This document shows positions 43,426 to 55,558 of a DNA stretch of 64,000 bases, in pieces (positions within the stretch are counted from its first letter, which is position 1; every line of letters begins with the position of its first letter). Both the position numbers and the translations under genes were made by a program. Source of the stretch: Austropuccinia psidii (lineage: Eukaryota > Basidiomycota > Pucciniomycetes > Pucciniales > Sphaerophragmiaceae); assembly GCA_023105745.1 (NCBI GenBank), contig JALGQZ010000018.1:15323773-15387772 (forward strand), read 5' to 3'. The notes under the pieces were generated by a model. It saw only the letters and a list, made by a program, of their open reading frames with translations, was not told the DNA's origin and did no database searches.

Positions 43426-45253
43426 TGTAAGGTGTGGATATGAAACTTTGATTAGAAATCAAGTACTTTTCCTGTCCTCAAAATTTGTATAAGGTAAAAT
43501 TCAGTTAAAAATAGTATGAAATATTATTTTTAAGAGAAAACACGCCAATTTTATTGTTTATAACTTTATTAGTATAAAACAATAATATAAAAATTTATTG
43601 TTTTACCAACAATAAAGATTTATCCAAAAAATACTCTACAAGAGATATTTTAAGGCTACAAAAGAAATTTCTTCAAGAGCAATTTCAATTGGAATTAATT
43701 GAGCAAAGAACTGCAAGCAATTAATTAAAGAACAAAGTCTTTAAAAAGAATATTAAAGAGAAAACACGCCCAAAAGTGACCAGAGTGAATTTGGAAACAA
43801 AGTGACAAAGTTAGCAGTGATGAAAGATGCTTTAATTCACTTTTGGGGTGGTTCAGGGGTAAAAATGATTATAAGAGTTACAAACAATGATTATAATGAT
43901 TTTTTCACGTGATTAAAAGGATTAAAATGATTTAAAAGTGGTGGTTGGAATCTTTGATTGATTGGTTTAACAGTTTTAAACTAATTAATAAAAGGAAAAG
44001 ATTCTAACATGAAGAGAAAAGTGGGACAAAGAAGACATTCTTTTATAGCCATCAATTCTCTTACTCCAAAAGTAAAATTTACTCTTGTCAGTCGTGAAAA
44101 ACAGTCTGACAACAGAAAAGCCAATTATGGCATCATTGAACCCTGGTTTAGACCAAAAAAGGGCTGGTTTAAGCCATTTTTAGCCATTTTAGACCCTTAA
44201 ATCAGCCATTACTATAGCAATACCAGGCCTAGAGCCTTCAAAACACGTCAGAATGTGTGTCAGAGGCGTAGAAACCAGTTAAAACTGTTTTTACTATGAT
44301 TTTTTTATCTTAAGGGTAGTTTTACCCTCTTGGCAACAGCTAAAACTACCCCAGTTGGTATCAAAACCTCATCATCAATTGAGTTCACAGACCCTGTAAC
44401 TCAATTCCAGGCCAAAAGTGATGAACTTTTGCGGGAATTTTGACATCCCACGCCTGTCAGCAAGGTTTTTGGGGGTCTAGCTCCCCCTTAGAGCTGGAGT
44501 TCCTTTTCCCCCCCAAATTTAATCTTTCCAATTTATTTTTCCTTTAATTCCTCATCATGTATTATACTTATAATTTACATATGTAATTCAATTCAATTGT
44601 ACAGTACAATACAGTAATAATTGACACCTCATATGTAAATCAAAGTTCACTTATGTAATACACGCGCACATTTTGACATTTCAATTGAATTCAATTGAAA
44701 ATACTTTAATTCCTCATAACTTCTAAACTAAACACAACACCTCAATTTTAACACAAAAATTGATGGTTAACACCACATGTGGTGTGAATTAAATTAAGGT
44801 TTTGAGGATTTTCAACTTTTGTATTGAAAATACTAAAAACTTAATTTAAGCTTATTTAGAGTTGAGTTGCAAAAATTTCACTCAGAGGTGACCCCACCTG
44901 ATTTTTTATGAGGAATCCAATGGTGAAATAAAATTTATATGTTTATTTATTGGATAAAAAGTTATAATAAATTTTATTTAACTTTTTTCCAAATTTATTT
45001 ATTTTTTCACAATTTTGTTAAAATATCATTTTTACTCAAATTTTTCAAGTATAAATGTAATTTTATATTTACAAAATTTAAAGTAATTTTATTTTTAAAT
45101 TATAATTAATTTTTTATTTTTAATATAATTTTATATTTATATTTTTTTTATTTTCATTTTAATAATATAATTAAATTTATTTTATTTATATTAATATGTT
45201 ATTTTTTATATTTGTGGTCTTTTGGGTATATGAAATTACCTCTAAGGCTCACA
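43426..45253 (-). repeat. Family 2 solo LTR with target duplication GGTGC
   Basis: 1828 bp, close to the copy 2b LTR. GGTGC is exact on both sides (43421-43425 and 45254-45258). No internal region, so a solo LTR. Interrupts the family 4 linker in a way that rejoins cleanly. Confidence 0.95.
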
Positions 45254-45654
45254 GGTGCTTTCCCTGAGCATTGAAACTTGCATTGAATGGAATTTTTATT
45301 CTTCCTTTTTATCTTACTGACAATTTTTGGAATAATTACTTTGATCCTAGGTGGCTTGTTCATTTTTGGAACACTGGGGTGATCTTCTTTTGAAATGGTA
45401 TCTTTTTTTTTCTTGTACAAAATGGTACCCTGTTTTCCATATTTGTTGGAGATATGTTTTAATAAAATTTTGAATTCGGGGTCCTTTTTCTGTTCTAGCC
45501 CCTTATTTATGCTAGGATATTCTTCCATATTGGGGATATTCTCAGAATTATCTTCCTTCTTTTTATTGTATTGAAATTCCTCTGAGTTCATTTCTTCAAA
45601 ACTTGATTCTCAATTATTATCTAGTACTTCCATTTCCTCCACTTTTTCCATATT
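45254..45654 (-). pseudogene. Family 4 segment after the protease
   Basis: Continues the protease frame past TGA codons at the end of the PPKGMEL block and near 45610; then an open Lys-rich frame from 45591. The frame reads into the solo LTR only by chance; its natural continuation is at 43425. Confidence 0.6.
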
Positions 45655-46104
45655 TCACAACTCCATTCCCTTTGGTGGTTGTGCATGCCATCCTTTGCTT
45701 TTTGGTGAGCATATAGGTATGCATAATCTTCTTCCATCCAATTCTCTGAAACTTAAAATTTCACCCCAAGTTTGTGAGTGTTCAAGTCTAACACCATTTC
45801 CAGCCAAAACCTTTCTCCCAATGACAGTATGAACTGCCCCTCTGGCTACAAACAAATCAATTTTTCTTTCATCACCACATGGTAAAATAAGTAAAGTATT
45901 CTCAGATAAGCCAAAGATTGCTGTACTATGTCCTCCAATCCCTTTCAAACTCATTTCCAATGCTCTCATTGGTATTCCTGCTTTTATGGATTCAACTTCT
46001 GGTATTATACTCAATTCTGCTCCAGTATCTACTAATGCTTTTACTTTAAAACCTTCCAATTCTATGGACACTTCTATAATTCCAAGAGGACATGCATAAT
46101 GCAT
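45655..46104 (-). pseudogene. Family 4 retropepsin-like aspartic protease
   Basis: A 150-codon block with the catalytic motif VDTGAELSIIP and the downstream hydrophobic-hydrophobic-Gly motif (VIGRKVLA), as in retroviral-type aspartic proteases. It begins at MHYACPLGIIEV; the upstream gag is displaced by one reading frame at about 46104-46110. The catalytic DTG is intact, but the open reading unit around it is not. Confidence 0.8.
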
Positions 46105-47338
46105 TCTTTCTTATTACTCTCTTTATCTTCCACTTTCTCTTCATTATTGGTTGACTTAAGAGGAATTATATATTTCTTTTCTCTATCAGAAAGGAATCTT
46201 AATTCATTCATTAATCTTGGTGATATGGTCAATATTTTCTCTAAGGTAAGATTTATTTTCTGATCCAAGACTTTGTTCATGACTTTTTCAACTATTAGTA
46301 CTTCTTCTATATCTTCTTTCTTTGACTTGATAACTATTAAATCTTCTTTGGGTGCCTTAATTATAGTTTTAATTTTGTCCGTAGGATGCTTTTTTGGTTT
46401 TTGACTCTTAGGTATAGCTACTTATGGCTCCTTATTAACCTCTAAAGGCCTTGGTGACTTATATCTTGTAGGTATAATAACCATTTCTTCTTCCTGATCA
46501 TCATCATCAAGGAATCATGGGATAATAGTATTTTTCTTGAGTATTTCTTGAGGTTGAGTTACTTCTTTTCAGGCAATAGCTGTTATTGAACCTTGGCTTT
46601 GTCCTCATTTTCCTTTCTTTTTCTTTGTATTCCTTAATCCATAGTAATATCCAAGAGGTTCTATTCCTGTTGAGATTGATGGTGGTTGCCATTCTCCCCA
46701 ATTGTCCATGGTAATAAAGGCAATTGAATTTTCTTTATTCTTTTGTTCCTCTTCTTTTGCTGTTTCTTCAAATTTCTTCTTCAATTCCTCTTTTTCCTTC
46801 TGAAATTCCCTTTCCAATTGCTTTGGTGATAATTTCCCATCAGTTGGAATTCTAGCCCAATCAGGATGTAAGTAATTGAACCCTTGCCTTATAAACCATT
46901 TCTTTGTCTGGCCTTCAATATGCTCATTACATCTTCCTGTGGAGTTTCCTTCTTCTGAACAGTAATAACATCTAACAAATGGTTTTGGTGCCTTTTGAGC
47001 TGGTGCATAAGGCCCATATCTTGATGATGCTGGTGGTAAATTTTCTTTTGGTCTGAATCCTGAATTTTCAGCTTGAGAGTTGGCATAAGCTATCTTCTGT
47101 GGTTTGGAAATTTGGCTTAGTTCATCCAGTTTTCCATAAATTGTTTAGAAGCTTCTTTTTTCTATTTACTTCTTTATTAACCACTAATTTCTGTCCCTTG
47201 CAAGTTTTTGGTAAGCTCCTTCATCTTCTTCAAAGCTTCCTGCATTCCTGGAAATAATTCTTCCTTAAATTTAATATTATTTTCCTTGGTTATTGATTCA
47301 TTCTTTCCTGTTTTAATTTTTGGGGCTAATAATTGTTT
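46105..47338 (-). pseudogene. Family 4 Gag C-terminal part with a damaged zinc knuckle
   Basis: Reads through several frames with stops (three TGA and one TAA noted between 46430 and 46620). The zinc-knuckle-like block near 46980-46930 is CYYCSEEGNSTGRC, with N where CCHC needs H. Further on: RQGFNYLHPDWARIPTDG, a Glu/Lys coiled region, WGEWQPPSIS, and KINLTLEKILTISP. Cut at 47338 by copy 2c. Confidence 0.72.
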
Positions 47339-49168
47339 TGTAAGGTGTGGTTATGAAACTTTGATTCAAAATCATGTAATTTTCCTGTCCTCAAAATTTG
47401 TATAAGGTAAACATTTGATTAAAAATAGTACAAAATAGAATTTTTGACAGAAAACACACCACATTTATTTTTTTAGCTTGATAAGTATAAAACAATGATA
47501 TTATAAAGATTTATTGTTTTACCAACAATAAAAATTCATCCAAAAATACTCTAAAAGAGATATTTAAGGCTACAAAAGAAATTTCTTTCAGAGACATTTC
47601 AATTGAAATTGATTGAGATAAGAACTGAAAGCAATTAGTTAAAGAAAAAATTCTTTAAAAATATTATTAAAGAGAAAACACACCCAAAAGTGACCAGAGT
47701 GAATTTGGAAACAAAGTGACAAATCCTACAGTGATGAAACATGCTTTGATTCACTTATGGGGTGGTTCAGGGGTAAAAATGATATCAAGAGTTACAAAAA
47801 GGGATTATAATGATCTTTTCAGGTGGTTAAAAGGTTTAATATGATCAAACAAATGTATCTGAAATCTTCAATTGATTGCTTTAACAGTGTTTAAACTAAT
47901 TATAAAAGTGAAAGATTCTAACATGAAGAGAAAAGTGAGGCAAAGAAGAGATTCTTTTATAGCCATCAATTTTCTTACTCCAAAAGTGAAGTTTACTCTT
48001 GTAGGTCTTGGAAAGCACTGTGAAAACAGAAACTCCAATTATGGCATGATTGAACCCTGCCTTAGGCCAAAGAACGGGCTGGTTTTAGCCATTTTGGCTA
48101 TTTTTAGCCATTTTAAACCCTTAAATCAGCCATTAAGATAGTAATACCTGGTCTAGAGCCTTCAAAACACGTAAGAATGTGTGTAATATATGTACAAATT
48201 ATTTAAAACTGTTTTTACTAAGATTTTTTTAACTTAAGGGTAGTTTTACAATCTTGGCAACAGTTAAAACTTCCCTGGTTGGTATCAAAACCTCATCATC
48301 AAGTGATTTGCAGACCCTGTGACTCAATTACAGGCCAAAAGTGATGACCCTTTGCATGGATTTTGACATCTCACGCCTGTCAGCAAAGATTTTGGGGGTC
48401 TAGCTCCGCCTTAGAGATAGAGTTCCTTTCCCCCCCCCCAAAAAATTAATCTTTCCAGTTTATTTTTCCTTTAATTCCTCATCATGTATTATACTGGTAC
48501 TTCATATATGTAATTCAATTGAGTTTTACAGTACACTTACCATAATAATTGACACCTAATATGTAAATTACAGTTCACTTATGTAATACATGTGCACATT
48601 TTAACAATTCAATTGAAAATACTTCAATTCCTCATAGCTTCTATACTACACATATCACCTCAATTTCAACACAAAAATTGATTGTTAACACCACATGTGA
48701 TGTGAATTAAGTTAATCTTTTGAGGACTTTTAACTTTTGTAAATACAATACTAAAAACTTAATTTAAGCTTATTGAGAGTTGAGTTACAAAATTTTTAAC
48801 TATAGGGGACCCCACCTTCTTTTTTATGAGGAATCTAATGGTGATATAATTTTCATATATTTGATTGTTGGATAAAAGGTTATTCCAATTTTTATTTAAA
48901 TTCTTCCCAAAAATATTTCAATATTGATATTTTTGTTGAAAATTCATTTTTACTTAATTTTTTCAAGTAAAAATGTGTTTTCACAATTTTAAAATTTTAA
49001 TCCAATTTTGTTGTTAAATTATAATTAAATTTTTATTTTTATATATAAAGTTATATTTTTATTTTATTTTTATTTTGATAATATAAATAAATTCATCTTA
49101 TTTATATTTATATCTTATTTTATTATTTGTGGTCTTTTGGGTATATGAAAATACCTCTAAGGCTCACA
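47339..49168 (-). repeat. 3' LTR of copy 2c, 1830 bp
   Basis: TGTAAGG...GGCTCACA on the plus strand, diverged from copy 2b. Lacks the minisatellite present in its partner. Confidence 0.93.
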
Positions 49169-49188
49169 TTTCCTCCCCCCAAAAAAAG
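49169..49188 (-). promoter_or_regulatory. Polypurine tract of copy 2c
   Basis: Minus strand CTTTTTTTGGGGGGAGGAAA directly before the 3' LTR; a G replaces the A of TTTAGGGG in copy 2b. Confidence 0.75.
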
Positions 49189-49199
49189 AATTTTACTTT

Positions 49200-52100
49200 G
49201 TAATATTGTTATTTCTAGTGTTTTTGAGCCTTCTGAGAATTTTGGTAGCTTCAGGTATTTCTTTTTCTGCTAACCATTTTTCTTCAAAAGTTGGGTCACT
49301 GTACTTAACAAGGCATTCCCTTACTTTATGGGTTCTCAACTTTATTTCTTTGAGAACTTTGGTAATTTTCTTAAGACCAGATGATTCAATAGGAGTTAAG
49401 CTTGGGGAGCTTTATTCTTCAAAGGAAATTTTTCAGCATCACTAGATTTATATGGCTTCCTCAAGCTCACTGGAAATGTGGGATTCTTATTGCTAAGTTC
49501 CTCATATAATTCTACTTCAACGGCATTTTCTTCATGGAGGGAAAAAGGTCCTTCAAAGAAGTCTTTGAGCTTTTTACATCCTTTGATGTTATTGAAGTTA
49601 GTTCTGGATACAAGTACTAAATACCCTACTTTAAAATCTGCAGTGGTATGTGATTTGTCCCATTTGTCTTTATCATATTCAAGTGAGTCTTTCATGCACC
49701 TTACTTCATGTGTTCTAGCCTTGTCTATAATTCCTTTGAAGCTAGCAGCTTTAGGATGTATCTCAACCAAATCCTTCCTCAGGCAATCCTGAGGTAATTT
49801 GGGATTCCATCCTTTTCCTAGAATTGCAGGTTTTTGATTGGTACTGGCATTAATGGATGTCTTATATGCCAAATTTATTGCTGATAAAAGAGTACACCGA
49901 TCATGGGTGAATCCATCATAATCCTTAAATTCAAGGCTATACGCACAAACTCTTCTTACCATGTCTTCTAAGGTTTGGATCATTCTTTCAGCCAGACCAT
50001 CAGTTTGTGGGCGGTAGGCTGTAGAGAAGGATAACTTTGTCCCAAATAGTTGGTTAAGATTTTTCCATAGTGCTGAGGTGAATTTGGGATCTCTGTCACT
50101 CATGATGTCTGTGAATATTCCAGTCCATGATACTACTCTATTCCATATCAGAAGAGCTGTATCCATGTCTGTATCATATTTGTGACATGGTATAAATATT
50201 GGAGTCTTACTAAATCTGTCAAAAACCACTAGGAAAGAATCATAACTTCTATCACCCCCTGGTGGTAGGCCATTTACCCAATCCATATGGAAAATTTCTC
50301 AAGGTCTGCTGGGTTCTTGGATCTTGATCATAATTCCAAGTCTTTTGCGAGTGGACTTATTTGCCTTTTGACATCTGTCACAGGTTTTTCAATACTCTGC
50401 AACATCTTTCTTCCACATTGGCTACCATATACAGGCCTTTATCTTTTCTCTTGTTCTCTCTTCAGACAGATGTCCTGAGAAGGGGCTTTAATGGAATTCT
50501 TTCAGAACTATATTGATTAAGGACCTATCCACAACTGTCATGACACATGTATGCTTAGTTCTGTGGTAGATTATACCATCCAGTAAGTGGAATATTCCTT
50601 CATCATATGATTTTCTCCATATTTCATCCAAGGCATGTATCAAAGAGTTGTCTTTACAGTCTTTAGTAAGTAATTGGAATAAAACTCTACAATTCTTATC
50701 CTGAGTTTAATTGTTTATTACTTCTTCAAAAAGAGTGGTGTTCAGATCTGTAATACTGATTCCTCCTATTGGGATCTGTGGGGAAGCTTCTTCCAGAACA
50801 TGAGCAGAATTATCAATATTATTTGGTGATAGCCATCTTCTCAGTACATATGCATTTTTATGAATATTCCCATCTTTGTGAGCAATAGTCATATTTCCCC
50901 TATACTCTTGTATGGCTATTTGCCTTCTGAGCATATGTCTTCTAGGTGTATTCATGTTTAAAAGTGAGTTAACCAAGGTACAATCTGTTATTACTTCAAA
51001 ACCACATCCTTCCAGGAAGTAATTTGGCTTTTCCAAGGCCCAGACATGGAATAAACACTCCATTTGACTTGCTCCATATCTGGCTTAAGCTGGTTTTATT
51101 TTCCTGTATATGAAGAATATGGGTCCTTCCACAGGTTTATCATTGATAATCTGTACATGATGAAGTGCAGCACCAAGCCCATCTCCTGATGCATCAATAG
51201 AAATCTTAAAAGGAAGCTTAAATTCTGGCATCAGTAAGACTGGAGCAGTGGTTAAGGCTTTTCTTAAATATTCAAAGGCTTTTACTCTGTCAACATTCAT
51301 TTCAAACACTGTGCCCTTGTCACACAATTTATACGGAGGTCATGCTATGGATGCAAAATCTTGAATATGCTGTCTGTAATATCCTGCAAACCTCAAAAAT
51401 GACTGAATTGCTTTTTTGTTCTGAGGCATAGGTTTCAGGAGTACTGCTGCAAATTTTTTTTTAAATTCCAAGAGATAAACCAGGTACTACATGTCCCAGT
51501 GCTTTGAGTTCTTTGAATCCAAAATGACATTTCTTCAAAGAAATCTTCATGTTTACAGATTGTATTTTGGTCAAACCTCTGTATAATCTGTATATATGTT
51601 CTTCCCAAGTCTTGGAACAGACAATAATGTCATCAATGTAAATGGTTGACAAGACTTCTGAATGTTCTTCAGGGAAGAGCTTATTCATCATTCTTTTGAA
51701 GTGTGAAGGTGCATTCTTGATACCAAAAGGCATGCTCAAATATTCATATACTCTACAATGAAAATTAATTCTCAAGTATTTTGTTGCCCTTGGTGTCACC
51801 ACATTCTGATGAAATCCTTTAAGGGAATCCATAGTGCTTATATACACTGCTTGAGATATCTGTGTATGGGAAATTTGGATTTTTGGTATTGGGTACCTGT
51901 CTGGAACAGTGTAAGTTTTCAGAGCTCTGAAGTCCCCAACCATTCTAGATTTTCTATTATTCCATGCCACTGTGACTGGTGTAGTTATTTCTACTTCCTC
52001 ATTATGGCCAGCCTTACTTATTACACCAAGATCTAAAAGTTCTTGAATATGAATTTCCAGAGCTTCTCTTTATTTAGGACTTGCTGTATATTCAGGTCTT

Positions 52101-53908
52101 CTTAAGAGTGGTGGATAGGGTCTTTCATATTAAGGATGATGTCAACTTCATGACCAATAATTGCCCCCAAAGGTTCTTTGTCTGATGAAACTGCTTCTTT
52201 ATGGTCATATAAAAGGGCAGAAAGTTCACTTTCCTGTTTATCAGTAAGATTAAGGCTTATTTCAGCTTCATTTAACTGTTCAGATTTGAATTTCTCCAAC
52301 TCTAAGCGGACTGGTGATACTTTTCTTACTGTAATCTGTCTTTTAAATGGTAAAAAGGCAAATTTTCAATGCTTATTGTCTCCAATAGTAAAGTATCTGT
52401 CCTTGTTGTTATGTAAGTCTATGTGATACATGATCAAATAGTCACTTCCCAATATAAAATGGATACTAGAGCAATTTTCCATAACAACAAATTCAACAGT
52501 TATTCTCAGATTTCCAATTATGTGTGGAAATATGACAGTAGTCTCAAAAATGGCTAATGCTTCCATTGGACTACTTGCACTATTAAATTTTTTTCCATCA
52601 ATTGCCAATAATTTATCTTCAAAATTTGGTACACAAGTCTTAAGAAAAGATTTGCCAACACAAGAGCAGAAGGCTCCTGAGTCTATTAAATGCTTAGTGG
52701 GCTTGTTGACAATTACCACTTCTTCTATACAGGAGTTACCAGCTGTATAACCTTTGCCCCTGTTTGGTTTGGTTTTCACTAGTTGTGCATCTTGAATTCT
52801 TGATAAATCAAGTTGACCATTGCTTAATTGTGTTAAGTGGGAATAAGATTCTATGATGTCAAAAGTGGCATTGATATTTTCTATATCTTTTGAAGATTCA
52901 TAAAATATTGATGATTTCTCATCTGAATTTTCTACATCATCATCTTTTTCAACATCAAGTTCTTTTTCAATTTCAATTTCATTTATTTTTCCCTTCCTGG
53001 CATATTAATTAGCTAAATTTGTGGTGCTTTGGAAAGTATGGAACTTCCTGATTATATCTTCAGATTTATACTTCATATTATTGGAATTTTCTTTGGGTTT
53101 TTTTGTCCACAGAGTCTTTCCAAGGTGTATTAAGCCTTTTTTTTAAATTCACCCTACTAGAACCAACTCTGGTTCTGGCGGTTACTTATTCTGATATATT
53201 ACTAATATCTTCTGCTGAAGATTGGTCAGTAGTCCTGCTTTTGACAGCATTCTCTAAGTCACCTCCACATTTTCTTAGAATCTTTCTGTGAATCATAAAT
53301 TTTGACATGTCAGGATATAATGCTGTTAATCGTTTTTTGGAAAAACCATGGTAAATCTTTGTCTTGGTCAGCATTAAATTTAGAATATTCAAAGGCTGTT
53401 TCAACCTTAAATTCCCAAGCATCATTGGCCCATTTGTTAATAATTTGGGTTTTCCACCAATTCTAAATTTGGTTTCCATATGCCTGTCTCAATTTTATAT
53501 ATCATCTGTGGGCTGATCTGGTAAACAAAGTGTTTAATCTTTCTTTTACCAATCTTTAAGGTAGTTCAAAAAAAATTCAATCATTTCAATACCTCTGATG
53601 AATTCCATATGGTCATATTCTCCTTTACCACTGAAGTGAGGCAATTACTTAAGTTTCAGTACTTCTTTCAAGAGTTCTTGGCCCATTGATGGTTCCAAGT
53701 TATGAAAAGAAGTGGAAAATTCATTTTTTAACTGTGAATTTTCAACTTCCAGTACTTGTGGATTTGTAATTCTTGTGCCCTCATTCTGATTCAAAGGTGT
53801 AGACATTCTTGGTAAGGTGTGAAGTAATTGATCAATATCATTAATTTTACTGTTGTTAAACCTTTGGGAATTTCTGAATTCATGTTTTAAATTCTGTATT
53901 GAGCTCAT
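49200..53908 (-). pseudogene. Gag-Pol remains of copy 2c
   Basis: Colinear with copy 2b but broken by many stops. Readable blocks: integrase 50286-49396, RNase H 51063-50707 and 51327-51085, RT 51970-51461 (YIDD intact), RT start 52299-52102, protease 52779-52366, gag pieces 53479-53186 and 53908-53645. The protease motif is DSG, unlike the DPG of copies 2a, 2b and 2d, which suggests DSG is the ancestral state of family 2. The zinc-knuckle area is too decayed to read as CCHC. Confidence 0.92.
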
Positions 53909-54447
53909 TAAATTAGTTCTATTATTGTCCTTTGTATTTGTTTATTCTTGCCATAGTTCTGTTTGTTTAGTATTATTAGAAGTGATTTGATCCAACTTCA
54001 TTCTCAATTTTGATATTTCCTCTTGTGAGGTGTCAAGAGATTTTTTCAAGGCAATTGTATATGTCTTTACTTCAGTAAATGATTTTTCAATATTATCAAG
54101 AACGCTTTTATTCTCCTCTTTGATATTACTTATGGCTTGTTTTATTCTTGTTTCAATTTTGTCATCAATATTGAATTTAGAATATCTGTCTGCTAATTCT
54201 TTGATATTGGCATATTGTTCATTTATCTTATTGAGAAAAGGATTATCATTATCAGAAGCTTTAATTGTTCCTAAAACTTTCCCAAAAAACCTAAGTGTTT
54301 CATTACTTTGGCTCAGACTTATGTTATTTGTTTTAAGATTGTCATATATTGATTAATCTTTATCATAAATATGACTTTTCATGTCATTTATAGCTTCTTA
54401 CAACTCTAGTATAGCATCAAAAATGTCAGAAATCATTTCTGTTATTG

Positions 54448-55356
54448 TCATCTGGCTTCCTCCATTTTCTGTAATTCCATAATTTTTCTGGCCATCTGAA
54501 ATCCATTTTCCATGGAATCCTGTGGAATTTTCAGGCTTCTGTAGCGCTGGCTATCAGGCTTTGTGGATGGTGCCTTGCCTTTTCCCTTGCTCTGAGCTTG
54601 TGGCTGCTTTTTCACATTGGAATTGCTGCTTCTGTGTACTTGGGCTGTTTTCAGAACTTTCTTGGGTGGTGGAGGGTTGTTTTTGGTCCATTCTGCTGTT
54701 AAAAGCATCATGTTTTTCCTTTCCATCAATGGATGCCATCCATTGAGTAACTTGAAATTGTTGGGATGGCCCAGGAATTTTCTCACAGTCAGGTAGGAAT
54801 TCATGCAGCTTTTCCACAGATCTGCAAGGATCTGGTACTCTTTGTGCTGCAATTCATTGTTTTAGGCCTTCTGGCTGGCTTCGTATATATCCACTGAGGC
54901 TTCTTGTGGCGGTGTCAGCTCTGTTTGAAGGTAAAACAGTATTATCAGTTTCAAAATGAACTAATTTATTACTTTGGGAGTCATCAACTGACCCTTGTCC
55001 TTCTGTAACTGATTGGCTTCTGCCATAATCACATCTATGACCTTTTTGGGAGCTTATTGAGGGGTTATAGCTGGCCCTGGTCTGGCTGAAGGCATATTTA
55101 TGATTAAAAAAGCTTAAAAATAGTAATTTTATGCAAAAAACTCACTATTAGCCAAATGCTTTGCTTTCTGAAGAGTATTACTTATATCCAAGTTAATTAA
55201 TTCAGAAGAACTTAGCTCTGGTTGATGATTCTCAGCTATAATGATTTTACTATTATGGTCAGAATTAACAGTACTTGCATCAATAATTCTGGTTACTTTT
55301 GAAGCTGTTTCAATATTTTCTTGTCTTACCACATTTTGAGCTACTAAAATTAATGA
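54448..55356 (-). pseudogene. Accessory gene remains of copy 2c
   Basis: First exon from about 55343 to 55146 matches the 2b exon. Its donor (GTGAGT at 55145) and acceptor (CAG ending 55082) are conserved, giving a 64-nt intron that again contains the ATG of the Gag-Pol frame (55095). The second exon is open from 54852 to 54448 in the accessory frame (starting near [18 protein letters not shown]) and ends AGATGA. Damage: the first exon starts TA instead of TG after TTTTAG, the donor of the leader intron reads GTCAGG, and there is a 1-nt loss after the second acceptor. Confidence 0.65.
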
Positions 55357-55540
55357 AAAATCCAATTGATTAAGTAAAAAAAAATCAAAAGAGAAATGAA
55401 AATAAAGCCTGACTTATAATATGAAAATCTTTATTTTTTATGGATTTTTTGAATTATAAGTATTTTTATATGTTTTTAAGTTTTTCAATATAAGAAAAGA
55501 ATATTTAAAAAGAGTAAAAATTATGTCACATGTAAAATAT

Positions 55541-55556
55541 CACGGCTAGGCCCCCA
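55541..55556 (-). promoter_or_regulatory. Primer binding site of copy 2c
   Basis: TGGGGGCCTAGCCGTG on the minus strand, 2 nt from the LTR. Differs from copy 2b by one base. Confidence 0.7.
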
Positions 55557-55558
55557 AA

